DNA of 64,000 bases from Harmothoe impar (GCA_947462335.1 OX381710.1:32293004-32357003); one strand, 5' to 3'. Shown: positions 50,701-61,623, numbered from the stretch's first letter. Made by a program: numbers and translations. Notes: generated from the letters alone by a model not told the origin.

Positions 50701-53700
50701 GGGGCCACATGTCTGGTAAGTGTGCCTGGGGCAGGTGGGGAGGGGTGAGGGGTTAGGGGGCCACATGTCTGGTAGGTGTGCCTGGGGCGGAGGGGAGGGG
50801 TGAGGAGTGAGGGGGGCCACATGTCTGGTAAGTGTGCCTGGGGCGTGGGGGGGGGGGGGGGGCGAGGGGTGAGGGGGGATGCTGCTGTTGGTACTGCAGC
50901 CATGAGTTTTGCATCATGATGATCATTTATTAAAACACTGTGCTACAGAGTGCTGAATGACCCTGACCAGGGAGTGTGTCTGTGGCGGGGGAGGGGGTGA
51001 AGGATGAGGGGCCCACATGTCTGGTAGGTGTGCCTGGGGCGGGGGGGGGGGGGGTGAAGGATGAGGAGCCCGCATGTCTGGTAGGTGTGCCTGGGGCGGG
51101 GGGGGGTGAAGGATGAGGGGCCCACATGTCTGGTAGGTTGATTGATTGATTGATTGATTTGTTTAACGTCCAGACGTACATCAAGTACCTCACGGGACAT
51201 CTCAAGTTGGCAAGGAGTCATCCACAAATAGTGGTAGTCTGCCTTGCAGTAGTAGGACAGGTATTTATATGCTGCTTGCCCAATACAGCAGTGACCGCAT
51301 CTATGGATGATCGAATCTATGAAATGAATGACCGCATCTATGAGGTGAGGGAGAAAACCGCTACCGGGGCACGTCCCCTACTCTTTTCGAAGGATAGCAA
51401 GTGTTCTTTTATTTGCCTGGCCCTACATACCTGGGCGAGTACCATAGTTGGCAGGGCCAGACAAACCACGGCCTTTGATATCTCAGACGTGGTTCACTGA
51501 GATATCAAAGGCCGTGGTTTGTCTGGTAGGTGTGCCTGGGGCGGGGGGGGGGGGGGGGGGGGGGGTGAAGGATGAGGGGCCCACATGTCTGGTAGGTGTG
51601 CCTGGGGCGGGGGGGGGGGTGGAAGATGAGGGGCCCACATGTCTGGTAGGTGTGCCTGGGGCGGGGGGGGGGGTGGAAGATGAGGGGCCCACATGTCTGG
51701 TAGGTGTGCCTGGGGCGGGGGGGGGGGGTGAAGGATGAGGGGCCCACATGTCTGGTAGGTGTGCCTGGGGCGGGGGGGGTGAAGGATGAGGGGCCCATAT
51801 GTCTGGTAGGTGTGCTTGGGGCGGGGGGTGGGTCTGGTAAGTGTGCCTGGGGTAGGGGGGGAGGGGGGGCCACATGTCTGGTAGGTGTGCCTGGGGCGGG
51901 GGGGGGGTCTGGTAAGTGTGCCTGGGGTAGGGGGGAGGGGGGGCCACATGTCTGGTAGGTGTGCCTGGGGCGTGGGGGGGGGGGCTGAGGGGTGAGGGGG
52001 GCCACATGTCTGGTAAGTGTGCCTGGGGCGGGGGGGGGGGGCTGAGGGGTGAGGGGGGCCACATGTCTAGTAGGTGTGCCTGGGGCGGTGTGAGGGGTGA
52101 AGGGGGCCACATGTCTGGTAGGTGTGCCTGGGGCGGTGTTAGGGGTGAGGGGGGCCACATGTCTGGTAGGTGTGCCTGGGGCAGGGGGGGGGTTGAGGGG
52201 TGAGGGGGTCACATGTCTGGTAGGTGTGCCTGGGGCAGGGGGGGGGGGGTTGAGGGGTGAGGGGGTCACATGTCTGGTAGGTGTGCCTGGGGCGGTGTGA
52301 GGGGTGAAGGGGGCCACATGTCTGGTAGGTGTGCCTGGGGCGGTGTGAGGGGTGAGGGGGGCCACATGTCTGGTAGGTGTGCCTGGGGCGTGGGGGGGGG
52401 GGTTGAGGGGTGAGGGGGACCACATGTCTGGTAGGTGTGCCTGGGGGGGGGAGGGGTGAGGGTAGAGGGAGGACACATGTCTGGTAGGTGTGCCTGGGGC
52501 GGGGGGGGGTGAGGGGTGAGGGGGTCCACATGTCTGGTAGGTGTGCCTGGGGCAGGGGGGGGGTGAAAGATGAGGGGCCCACATGTCTGGTAGGTGTGCC
52601 TGGGGCGGGGGGGGGGGGTGAAGGATGAGGGGCCCACATGTCTGATAGGTGTGCCTGGGGCGGGAGGGGGGTGAAGGATGAGGGGCCCACATGTCTGGTA
52701 GGTGTGCCTGGGGCGGGGGGTGAAGGATGAGGGGCCCATTTGTCTGGTAGGTGTGCTTGGGGCGGGGGGGGGGGTCTGGTAAGTGTGCCTGGGGTAGGGG
52801 GGGAGGGGGGGCCACATGTCTGGTAGGTGTGCCTTGGGCGGGGGGGGGGGGTCTGGTAAGTGTGCCTGGGGTAGGGGGGGGCCACATGTCTGGTAGGTGT
52901 GCCTGGGGCGTGGGGGGGTGAGGGGGGGCCACATGTCTGGTAGGTGTGCCTACGGCAGGGGGGGGGGGGTGAGGGGGGCCACATGTCTGGTAAGTGTGCC
53001 TGGGGCAGGTGGGGAGGGGTGAGGGGTTAGGGGGCCACATGTCTGGTAGGTGTGCCTGGGGCGGGGGGGGGGGGGGTGAGGGATGAGGGAGGCCACATGT
53101 CTGGTAGGTGTGCCTGGGGCGTGGGGGGGGGGGGGGGGGCTGACGGGTGAGGGGGGCCACATGTCTGGTAAGTGTGCCTGGGGTGGGGGGGGGGGGTGAA
53201 GGATGAGGGGCCCACATGTCTGGTAGGTGTGCCTGGGGCGGGGGGGGGGTGAAGGATGAGGGGCCCATATGTCTGGTAGGTGTGCTTGGGGCGGGGGGGG
53301 TCTGGTAAGTGTGCCTGGGGTAGGGGGGGAGGGGGGGGCCACATGTCTGGTAGGTGTGCCTGGGGCGTGGGGGGGGGGCTGAGGGGTGAGGGGGGCCACA
53401 TGTCTGGTAGGTGTGCTTGGGGGGTTGAGGGGTGAGGGGGACCACATGTCTGGTAGGTGTGCCTGGGGCGGGGGGAGGGGTGAGGGAGGCCACATGTCTG
53501 GTAGGTGTGCCTGGGGCGGGGGGGGGGGGGTGAGGGGGTCCACATGTCCGGTAAGTGTGCCTGGGGCGGGGGGGGGGGGGTGAAAGATGAGGGGCCCACA
53601 TGTCTGGTAGGTGTGCCTGGGGCGGGGGGGGGATGAAGGATGAGGGGCCCACATGTCTGGTAGGTGTGCCTGGGGCGGGGGGGGTGAAGGATGAGGGGCC

Positions 53701-56700
53701 CATATGTCTGGTAGGTGTGCTTGGGGCCGGGGGGGGGTCTGGTAAGTGTGCCTGGGGTAGGGGGGAGGGGGGGCCACATGTCTGGTAGGTGTGCCTGGGG
53801 CGGGGGGGGGTCTGGTAAGTGTGCCTGGGGTAGGGGGGGAGGGAGGGCCACATGTCTGGTAGGTGTGCCTGGGGCGTGGGGGGGTGAGGGGGGGCCACAT
53901 GTCTGGTAGGTGTGCCTACGGCGGGGGGGGGGGGGTGAGGGGGGCCACATGTCTGGTAAGTGTGCCTGGGGCAGGTGGGGAGGGGTGAGGGGTTAGGGGG
54001 CCACATGTCTGGTAGGTGTGCCTGGGGCGGGGGGGTGAGGGGTGAGGGAGGCCACATGTCTGGTAGGTGTGCCTGGGGCGTGGGGGGGGGGGCTGACGGG
54101 TGAGGGGGGCCACATGTCTGGTAAGTGTGCCTGGGGCGGGGGGGGGGCTGAGGGGTGAGGGGGGCCACATGTCTAGTAGGTGTGCCTGGGGCGGGGGGGG
54201 GATGAGGGGGGCCACATGTCTGGTAGGTGTGCCTGGGGCAGGGGGGGGGGGGTTGAGGGGTGAGGGGGTCACATGTCTGGTAGGTGTGCCTGGGGCGGTG
54301 TGAGGGGTGAAGGGGGCCACATGTCTGGTAGGTGTGCCTGGGGCGTGGGGGGGGGGGGTTGAGGGGTGAGAGGGACCACATGTCTGGTAGGTGTGCCTGG
54401 GGAGAGGGGGGTGAGGGGTGAGGGAGGCCACATGTCTGGTAGGTGTGCCTGGGGCGGGGGGGGGGTGAGGAGTAGGGGGGTCACATGTTTGGTAGGTGTG
54501 CCTGGGGCAGAGGGGGGTGAGGGGCCACATGTCTGGTAGGTGTGCCTGGGGTGGGGGGGGGGTGAGGGGGCCACATGTCTGGTAGGTGTGCCTGGGGCGT
54601 GGGGGGGGGGCTGAGGGGTGAGGGGGGCCACATGTCTGGTAGGTGTGCTTGGGGGGTTGAGGGGTGAGGGGGACCACATGTCTGGTAGGTGTGCCTGGGG
54701 CGGGGGGAGGGGTGAGGGAGGCCACATGTCTGGTAGGTGTGCCTGGGGCGGGGGGGGGGGGGTGAGGGGGTCCACATGTCCGGTAAGTGTGCCTGGGGCG
54801 GGGGGGGGGGTGAAAGATGAGGGGCCCACATGTCTGGTAGGTGTGCCTGGGGCGGGGGGGGGGATGAAGGATGAGGGGCCCACATGTCTGGTAGGTGTGC
54901 CTGGGGCGGGGGGGGTGAAGGATGAGGGGCCCATATGTCTGGTAGGTGTGCTTGGGGCCGGGGGGGGTCTGGTAAGTGTGCCTGGGGTAGGGGGGAGGGG
55001 GGGCCACATGTCTGGTAGGTGTGCCTGGGGCGGGGGGGGGTCTGGTAAGTGTGCCTGGGGTAGGGGGGGAGGGAGGGCCACATGTCTGGTAGGTGTGCCT
55101 GGGGCGTGGGGGGGTGAGGGGGGGCCACATGTCTGGTAGGTGTGCCTACGGCGGGGGGGGGGGTGAGGGGGGCCACATGTCTGGTAAGTGTGCCTGGGGC
55201 AGGTGGGGAGGGGTGAGGGGTTAGGGGGCCACATGTCTGGTAGGTGTGCCTGGGGCGGGGGGGTGAGGGGTGAGGGAGGCCACATGTCTGGTAGGTGTGC
55301 CTGGGGCGTGGGGGGGGGGCTGACGGGTGAGGGGGGCCACATGTCTGGTAAGTGTGCCTGGGGCGGGGGGGGGGGGGCTGAGGGGTGAGGGGGGCCACAT
55401 GTCTAGTAGGTGTGCCTGGGGCGGGGGGGGGATGAGGGGGGCCACATGTCTGGTAGGTGTGCCTGGGGCAGGGGGGGGGGGGTTGAGGGGTGAGGGGGTC
55501 ACATGTCTGGTAGGTGTGCCTGGGGCGGTGTGAGGGGTGAAGGGGGCCACATGTCTGGTAGGTGTGCCTGGGGCGTGGGGGGGGGGGGGTTGAGGGGTGA
55601 GAGGGACCACATGTCTGGTAGGTGTGCCTGGGGAGAGGGGGGTGAGGGGTGAGGGAGGCCACATGTCTGGTAGGTGTGCCTGGGGCGGGGGGGGGGTGAG
55701 GAGTAGGGGGGTCACATGTTTGGTAGGTGTGCCTGGGGCAGGGGGGGGTGAGGGGCCACATGTCTGGTAGGTGTGCCTGGGGTGGGGGGGGGGGGGGGGT
55801 GAGGGGGCCACATGTCTGGTAGGTGTGCCTGGGGCCGGGGGGGGGGTGAGGAGTGAGGGGGGCCACATGTCTGGTAGGTGTGCCTGGGCGGGGGGGGGGG
55901 GGGGTGAGGAGTGAGGGGGTCACATCACATAACAGGGACAGGACTTGGCCTTGCTTCTTCCCAACGAGTCACAGTTTCATGTGTATTACAACTTAAACAA
56001 TGAGATAATTAATACATTGTACAATATTCTGATCCATGTATAACAGTGTACGTTAGGTTTTACGGCATCTATAATATGCCAAGACTAGCACTAACAATGA
56101 AATTAATACTTGCCGATTCCAAGGTTGCCTTTACTGAGTTTCTTCATGGATTCGTCAGTAAAGACCTGGCTGACCAGCCCCATTCCCTTGTGACGCTTCA
56201 CCTTATCTGTACTGATACCATCACTGGTCACTATACCTGCACTCTCCTGTCCTCTGAAATAAGACAAGCAGTCATCTAAGTCTATGACTATGAGGCATGT
56301 TTAATATATATAGTAACGAGATCATCCACTTTATAATACATGAAGAGTGAGGGGCGCAGAGACGGGGGAAGATAATACAGTAAGGTAAAGGGTACTATGC
56401 AGGATCGAACGCATGCACAATTGTGCCTCTACATGGGTAAAAATCGACACGGCCGACACAGCTTTTTAGACCCTTTTAAAAATCGACGGGCACAGGAGAG
56501 TTGGGGCTAAAATTCGACCCACAGGGATTTTCTCTAAGTTCTTATATATATCTAAAAATCGACACGATGACATGGTCCATCTGCTAAAAATCGACACGGC
56601 GACATGGTCATATATTTGGGTACCGTCAACCGGGGCTACTTTGAACAGCGGGGCTACTTTGAACACCAAAAAAATAAAATGATATATTCACATTTTTAAT

Positions 56701-59303
56701 GGTGAAATACATATCATTGATCTTTGTTATATATTTCATTTTATTGTTGATGTCACTTTTCTGAAAATATGTCACTTTTCTAGAGAATATCCTGAAATGA
56801 ATGCTTGGCAGTGAATCCAAGATGGCCGCCATCCTGAAATGAGTTTAGTCGTTACACTGCAACTTTGGGCTGTACCAAGCAAAGTGTTTCTTATCTAATC
56901 CATTATGCATTACTAATTGGAAGAAAAATACACCAACAAATAATACATTTTAGAAAAAAAAATTCTTACAAGAATTTCTATGGAAAATTCAGACATTTCA
57001 TGAATTTAGTGTCTTTTTCTCAAAATTCGGGGCTACTTTGAAAACTGGCGGGTGCACTATTCCAAGTCACCATTTATCTACAAATTGAAAAAAAAAAGTC
57101 ATGTTCAGATACATAATTTTGTTGCTTATGTCCTTTAGTGTTAAAATCATCTCTGTTTAAAAATAATGATTATATATTTTTAGTCTAGTAGCTAGCCTAT
57201 TGATAGACTACGATGAAAATGATGACTCGTTCAGCCGTTGACTGGTCGTGTGTGGGCTACTTTGAATAGGCCTGGATGGGCTGTATCACACATCTATTTG
57301 AACTAACCATCTACCATTACTCCTCCCCAGTTAAATTATTATCAACACTTATAAACTTATTGGGAAGGGTCCTGGAAATGACTTTCAGTGACCATACCCT
57401 AATTAACTAAATTCTTCAACCAGATATGGTCGAGTGCAATCAGATTAGTGGGTTGCCGTTCAAAGTAGCCCCGATGTGGGGGCTACTTTGAAAATGTACA
57501 ATATTGCTGAAAATGCATATTACATGTAAAATTCTAAAAATCAAATTGGATTTTTTACAAAGGCATGGATGCTCCCCTGTTTTATTTGACAAAACAAATT
57601 TATTGCCTTGCATATGTTACACGGGGCAATGCAAAATGCCAAAAAAATGTTCAAAGTAGCCCCGGTTGACGGTACCCATGAAGAGGCACACGATTGTTAG
57701 TGGATATGGGCAATATACAGTGTATAAGCTGCAGACTTGTGATGCTATCAATAGGCTACCCGGGGCCCTGTCGACACCCCCTCCCTCAACATCAAATCAT
57801 GTTCAGTCACAGCAAATTCAAAAGAATTCAAAAGCGGGTTAATATATGATAAGTAGTTTGCCTATTTAAACCCATTACATAATAGAAGTCAATGCTAATT
57901 CAGACATTGTTCTCATTATCGGTTGGATCGGGTCATGATGCATACATGCAGTCCTATAGTAACTCACCAGTGCTGCATTCAAGCATCATGGGGGCCCTTG
58001 ATGGGGGCGGGGGATATCACTGAGTCCACTGTTGATTTTAAGAAATAGATCTACTCAATTGATATAGGTGCTAAGGTCATGTCGCCATATCGATTTTAAG
58101 AAATGTCCCATGTCCTATGATATGCCAATACATGTATCTATTTTTTCCTCCTGTCCCATATCACTAGGCAGAAAAATGGCCCATGTCCCGGTCCATGTCC
58201 CCATGTCGAATCTAAGGGTCTAGGGCCCATATCATGCTGACATTCAGTACGGGTCGACATAATGCATTAAAGCACTATGACTATTGCGGCCTATGGAATT
58301 GCATAAAATTTCAAAATTGTGTAACTTAAATATCATGGAACGGGTCTAGCCTAATAGATAGAGCATTGTGATAGCTATCCAGAACTATTTCGATCATCTT
58401 CCTACTGCATCTAGTTCCTCAGGATGGAAACGCTGTTAAGGTGAGTCAATACTGAGATAGAAACTGATCAGAATAGACAAGTGAAGCAGCTTGGTACTTT
58501 TCTAATTTCCAGCTGTATAATAATGTACCCTATATATCTTTATATAAAACTTAACTGAAGTGTCTTGCTGACATTAAGTGGGGCCTTGTGACCTAATTTC
58601 ATCCTAACATGGGCCTGATGACCTAATATGCCATTTATCCTCACTAGTTTTACTTTAAAGGGATATCCCAGTGTTCAATATATTTTGATATACTATTAAT
58701 AATACCAGGTATCTCAACTACATATAATGGTATATAAACTCCCTTCATTTAGTGCTTTTGTGAAAAAAATGAGGCCTTTCCGGTACTGTTTTCGTAGGTT
58801 AGGAATTAAACCTTAATTTAAAGGTTAGGAGTAGTGGTAGGCTTTTAGTGAGAGGTGCCAAGTGGAGCTCTCTCAGGGCCAGGGGCAATGAAAATCTGGT
58901 CACAGAAGTTATGCAAGTGTTTAGGTCTAGGCCTACTAGTACTACTTCAAGCATTAAACACAGTAAGGGAGTGTTCATTTATTTATTAGAGGAGGGGGGG
59001 GGTAAAATAATTTAACCCCTTCTGAGGGAGAAGTGTCTGAACCATCTTGAAGGCGTAAACAATTACGCCCCTTTTAAATTTACCCCCCCCCCCCTCCCCC
59101 AGCATGATCGATAAATGAACACTCCCTAAGCCAAAATAATTAAAAGCCAACCTGTGTTGTAGTCCAACCAGGCCAAGGCACAAAACATGAGCAACGTCAA
59201 GTTCTGTTGGCCAAGTCCTTGCCACACATCCAAAGACACCACACGCTTCGTGGAGTCCCAAGTCGTCCGACTCCTGCTCCAGGGATGGGTTGTGTGTTGC
59301 CAT
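44720..59303 (-). CDS. PPAT: Amidophosphoribosyltransferase (PRPP amidotransferase)
   Basis: Catalyses the committed step of purine synthesis: PRPP plus glutamine gives phosphoribosylamine. Ten coding exons join in phase: 59303-59152, 56253-56114, 50208-50075, 49493-49381, 49048-48912, 48461-48204, 47665-47538, 45804-45583, 45152-45032 and 44859-44720, giving 514 residues (human 517). A 20-residue propeptide precedes the catalytic Cys21 (HEACGVFGC), longer than the 11 in human; cleavage would expose the Cys as N-terminal nucleophile. The glutaminase domain has [23 protein letters not shown] and [10 protein letters not shown]. The transferase domain has the PRPP loop [12 protein letters not shown] (Asp405-406). 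Cys296, Cys442, Cys500 and Cys503 match the 4Fe-4S ligands. Exon 2 ends in a GC donor (GCAAGT) in place of GT. Intron 2 carries a long minisatellite, intron 1 a transposon. Confidence 0.95.
46103..46685. repeat. 59-bp tandem repeat in PPAT intron 7
   Basis: About six copies of GGGTGTTTTTAGGCAAATTT followed by TTTTGCGATTTCAAAC and TTTTCTCGCCAAAT, period 58-59 bp. The array is split by a MITE at 46320-46540. Confidence 0.8.
46320..46540. mobile_element. TA-flanked MITE (Tc1/mariner-type) inside the 59-bp array
   Basis: Terminal inverted repeats of 25 bp with two mismatches (CCGTGAAACCTTGGCTATAA against CCGTAAAACCTCGGCTATAA) are flanked by TA at 46318-46319 and 46541-46542. Removing the element and one TA restores a continuous repeat unit (CCAAATAGGGTG). 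The interior repeats GGCTATAAGCCGA. Confidence 0.85.
46715..46739. repeat. C-run
   Basis: About 20 consecutive C, next to the end of the 59-bp array. Length in the assembly is unreliable. Confidence 0.6.
47935..48135. repeat. Dispersed GCTGCATTCAAGCATCATG repeat
   Basis: In PPAT intron 6. Contains CAGTGCTGCATTCAAGCATC, ATGCAGCACCAGTGAGTTAC and several inverted CATCATG/CATGATG arms. Same family as 9291-9522 and 57958-57990. The left (ATGCATCATG) and right (GGTGCATCAT) borders suggest a foldback element. Confidence 0.55.
49640..49905 (+). mobile_element. Probable LINE 3' end with ATTCA tail
   Basis: Ends TTCAATAAAG then ATTCAATTCAATTCAATC at 49880-49905. A polyadenylation-like AATAAAG followed by a 5-bp tandem tail resembles CR1/L2-type LINE 3' ends, here on the plus strand within PPAT intron 3. 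The 5' limit is a guess. Confidence 0.45.
50276..50878. repeat. Segment duplicated at 50879-51130 (PPAT intron 2)
   Basis: The sequence beginning CTGCTGTTGGTACTGCAG at 50278 recurs at 50881 with one change in the first 200 bases, including the junction into the minisatellite. This is a recent local duplication of the array's left border. Confidence 0.7.
50380..55925. repeat. G-rich minisatellite, about 50-bp units, filling PPAT intron 2
   Basis: Over 80 units of CACATGTCTGGTAGGTGTGC, CTGGGGC, a G-run of 6-23 bases and a variable end (TGAAGGATGAGGGGCC, TGAGGGGTGAGGGGG, or the short form TCTGGTAAGTGTGCC). Interrupted at 50879-50985 and 51138-51520. Units at about 53.37-54.5 kb and 54.6-55.75 kb form a higher-order duplication offset by about 1.23 kb. 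G-runs are on the plus strand, the template strand of PPAT. All three minus frames are largely stop-free, so long Pro-rich reading frames arise that are not genes. Confidence 0.95.
51138..51520 (-). mobile_element. Probable LINE 3' fragment inserted in the minisatellite
   Basis: Begins with five GATT repeats then TGTTTAACGTCCAGACGTAC. On the minus strand this is a 3' end with an ATCA tandem tail, typical of CR1/L2-like LINEs and a phrase seen in many invertebrate genomes. The right part contains an inverted pair (TTTGATATCTCAGACGTGG / ACTGAGATATCAAAGGCCG) at 51474-51515. Confidence 0.5.
56621..57674. mobile_element. Non-autonomous TA-flanked DNA transposon
   Basis: Perfect 25-bp inverted ends CCGTCAACCGGGGCTACTTT (continuing GAACA), each flanked by TA. 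The left end carries a second partial copy (GCGGGGCTACTTTGAACA), and related GGGGCTACTTTGAA phrases recur in both orientations inside. No transposase frame in 1.05 kb. TA duplication fits the Tc1/mariner superfamily. Confidence 0.85.
57925..58305. repeat. Dispersed GCTGCATTCAAGCATCATG repeat cluster
   Basis: AGTGCTGCATTCAAGCATCA at 57969 and TGCATTAAAGCACTATGACT near 58264 match the families at 47.9 kb and 19.7 kb. CATATCGATTTTAAGAAATG phrases near 58085 also recur near 61438. Confidence 0.5.
58330..58405 (+). repeat. Weak tRNA-like segment
   Basis: TCTAGCCTAATAGATAGAGC resembles a tRNA D-arm/A box and ATTTCGATCAT a degenerate B box 35 bases on. Possibly a SINE head; weak. Confidence 0.25.
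58966..59127. mobile_element. MITE with AGGGAGTGTTCATTTAT ends
   Basis: AGGGAGTGTTCATTTAT at the left and its inverse ATAAATGAACACTCCCT at the right enclose G-run and C-run halves that also pair roughly. Ends only 24 bp before the splice donor of PPAT exon 1, inside intron 1. Confidence 0.75.
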
Positions 59304-59938
59304 GCTTGTTTACAATCAATTGATGAGCACAAAGTGACCCTGCTGCTCTTCACAACTCATGCACTCAACACAGAGACTGGAAAGACAGACGTACGGAATA
59401 ACTCCCAGTGGACCATACCACTTTGGATCCTTGTTAGGGGTGGAAATTTAATTTAATTTTATTTTACGACTAGTTCACCCATGTATATATCGTTATTTAC
59501 ATTTATAACATATTGGACTTCCTCTAAATTAATAACTATACATCTCAGTATATTCAATCAGAGCATTTGACATGTATTTCGCGAAAAAGGTATTACCTAT
59601 CACCCCTCGGATTGAACTCGGCCGTGATGACCTAGTTACACTTGTAGCAGACGATTACAAAGATATCAATGCGCCACAGACTTACTATTTCTCTCCTTTT
59701 TTAGAGATGAATATAATTTTACATATCTGAAAGCTTTATAATTGAATATGTTTATAATATATGTTTTTATATATTCAATTATTACGGAATTTAAAACAAA
59801 ACTTGACGATGTAGTGAAGATCTATGTTTTTGTTCGGAATGATCGCCTTGACCGAGTTCTTATAACACGTGGCGTTTGCAGCAAGAAGTCTTTTCGCCCA
59901 AATACTCTGCATATTTGAGTTGTCAACTTGCTAACATC
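59304..59938. promoter_or_regulatory. Candidate divergent promoter region, PPAT and unknown plus-strand gene
   Basis: 635 bp between the PPAT start codon and a plus-strand ATG with splice donor. It is mostly AT-rich, with GTTTTTATATATTCAATTAT near 59760, and no clear TATA, CCAAT or GC box. In vertebrates the PPAT and PAICS starts face each other across such a region. Confidence 0.4.
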
Positions 59939-59945
59939 ATGTCAG
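59939..59945 (+). CDS. Possible first coding exon (start codon plus donor) of a divergent gene; PAICS candidate
   Basis: ATG TCA G is followed by a consensus donor GTAAGTTA. PAICS is the head-to-head neighbour of PPAT in vertebrates and its N-terminus begins with a few small residues before the conserved core, which would allow such a short exon. No further exon with the PAICS motif GKTKEVYE is visible up to 64000, so identity rests on synteny alone. Confidence 0.35.
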
Positions 59946-61623
59946 GTAAGTTATAAAGTGTCATTGTAGCCTATAAGAACACATTTTAAAGATATACGTC
60001 TTCATATCATATGTAAATCACCGGATAAAAATCGACCCTGACGATACTAAAACGCTACCGACGCATGTAGTCTGCCGTCGTCACTCATGTCGGAGGCATG
60101 ATCACTGCACGTCGTTTTGGTCGTTTTGTCTGGAGAAATGCGTTCCTTGAAGGGCAATGTAGTAACTACCTATTAATCTTTGACTCTTTTCGTGAATAAC
60201 AAGGTCGTCATATTTGATAAATGAGTTCTTCTCTTGCAAAATATGGTCAACAAAATCGGAAGATCGTCGGTAAATAGACAAAATGAATCTACCTTGTAAA
60301 ATTGACGCGAGACATGATGATAGAAAAGGGGTGGGGCAGATTATTTATAGCCCACGGCCCGGGTGGGCAACATCACTAGCAGAAGAGGCCTAATACACTG
60401 TTGCATACCAGGAATGGAACTTTGAAAGTCTTTTAGTTTCCTTAATTTCATTTGTTTCAATATCACGAAGACCTGTGTGATGCGGGCGATGGTCTTTGCC
60501 CCGTCTTTGCCCTGTCTTGTTTGAACATTTCAGATTTAATTTTGAGATGCCGGTACTATAGAGCTCTATAATTAGGTCACTCCCATCCCTGTAAGTGTAA
60601 AAGGGCCTTTTTACGCCAGGGTCATTCCAGTCTCGGACTCCCATCCCAACACTGCTCCATTCCCTCTGCTGTGTATGGTATGGGAGCAGACATTGTCTTT
60701 ACTTGCTACCCATTCCAATGCATTTGCACCAGATTGGTGGTGGAAATGTAGGCCTATTGGTCAATGCACATAACACTACAGACTGAGACAGATTATTAAC
60801 TTGATCAAAGAGGTAATTAAAGTAGGTGGGGGGCTACTGTGTAATTAACACCTATACTTGACAGAGATAACTGAATATGTGTATTGGAGTACTTCAATAG
60901 GATGCTAGCATGCTCCCAGGCTATCCCAACTGAACTGGTATGATAGACACTGGCCGAGGCTGGGGTAATAATATTCAGGTCATTTAATTTCCAACCTTAG
61001 AAAAAGGAAGTCCTGCTTCGATCCTTCACTTCTTTCGCTATGAAATTGTATGATACCAGTAGGCCCACATCTATAGGCGCTACCGTACAGATATGCTACT
61101 TTTCTTACTTTTGCAAGAACTAGGGATGTCATTGCTACCTTTTCACTGGAATTTCTGACCGACCTACTTTTGTCTACCAGAGGGGACAGAGCCAGCTCTA
61201 GAGGCAGGGGGAGGGTGGCCCCAGGGTGACATCTCATGCCTGAAGGACACTACCAGCGCCTGTTGCTGCCCTTGAGGCCTGTCCCATTACTGGGGTCATC
61301 GCCCATCTGTGTCAGTACGTTCGGGTGCTGCTGGTCCAGTTAGTTGTACAGGCGTATCGTATTGTGTCTATCCTTTGGGGTCCTTGGTGGGGGGGGGGGG
61401 GCATGTCCCCTGAAGATTTTAAGAAATGTTCATGTCACCATATCGATATTAAGAAATGGTACAATGGGTTACAATGTCCCAACAGCACCTTGGGTAGTCT
61501 CTCATTAGAGATGCCCTCATGTAATGTACAGGCTATACTATAGTATAGGCTAATCCCCCTCTCTACGGTACCGGTAAATCTATTTATTCCTGCGATCTCA
61601 TGTCACTAGGCCCGAAAGACCAA

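Larger units (their letters stand above)
56254..59151. other. PPAT intron 1
   Basis: Contains a TA-flanked transposon at 56621-57674, dispersed repeats at 57958-57990 and 58230-58300, a tRNA-like segment near 58335-58400 and a MITE at 58966-59127. Three AAAATCGACACGG-type phrases lie at 56437-56605. Confidence 0.6.

Noticed and set aside
51505..54381. A 958-residue minus-strand ORF and its overlapping Pro-rich companions across 50.3-55.9 kb
   Set aside because: They are translations of the minisatellite. All three minus frames are open with the same period, and the stretch lies inside a PPAT intron.
50380..55925. CRISPR-like regular repeat pattern
   Set aside because: Eukaryotic context, units are contiguous variants without unique spacers, and homopolymer runs dominate. 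It is a minisatellite.
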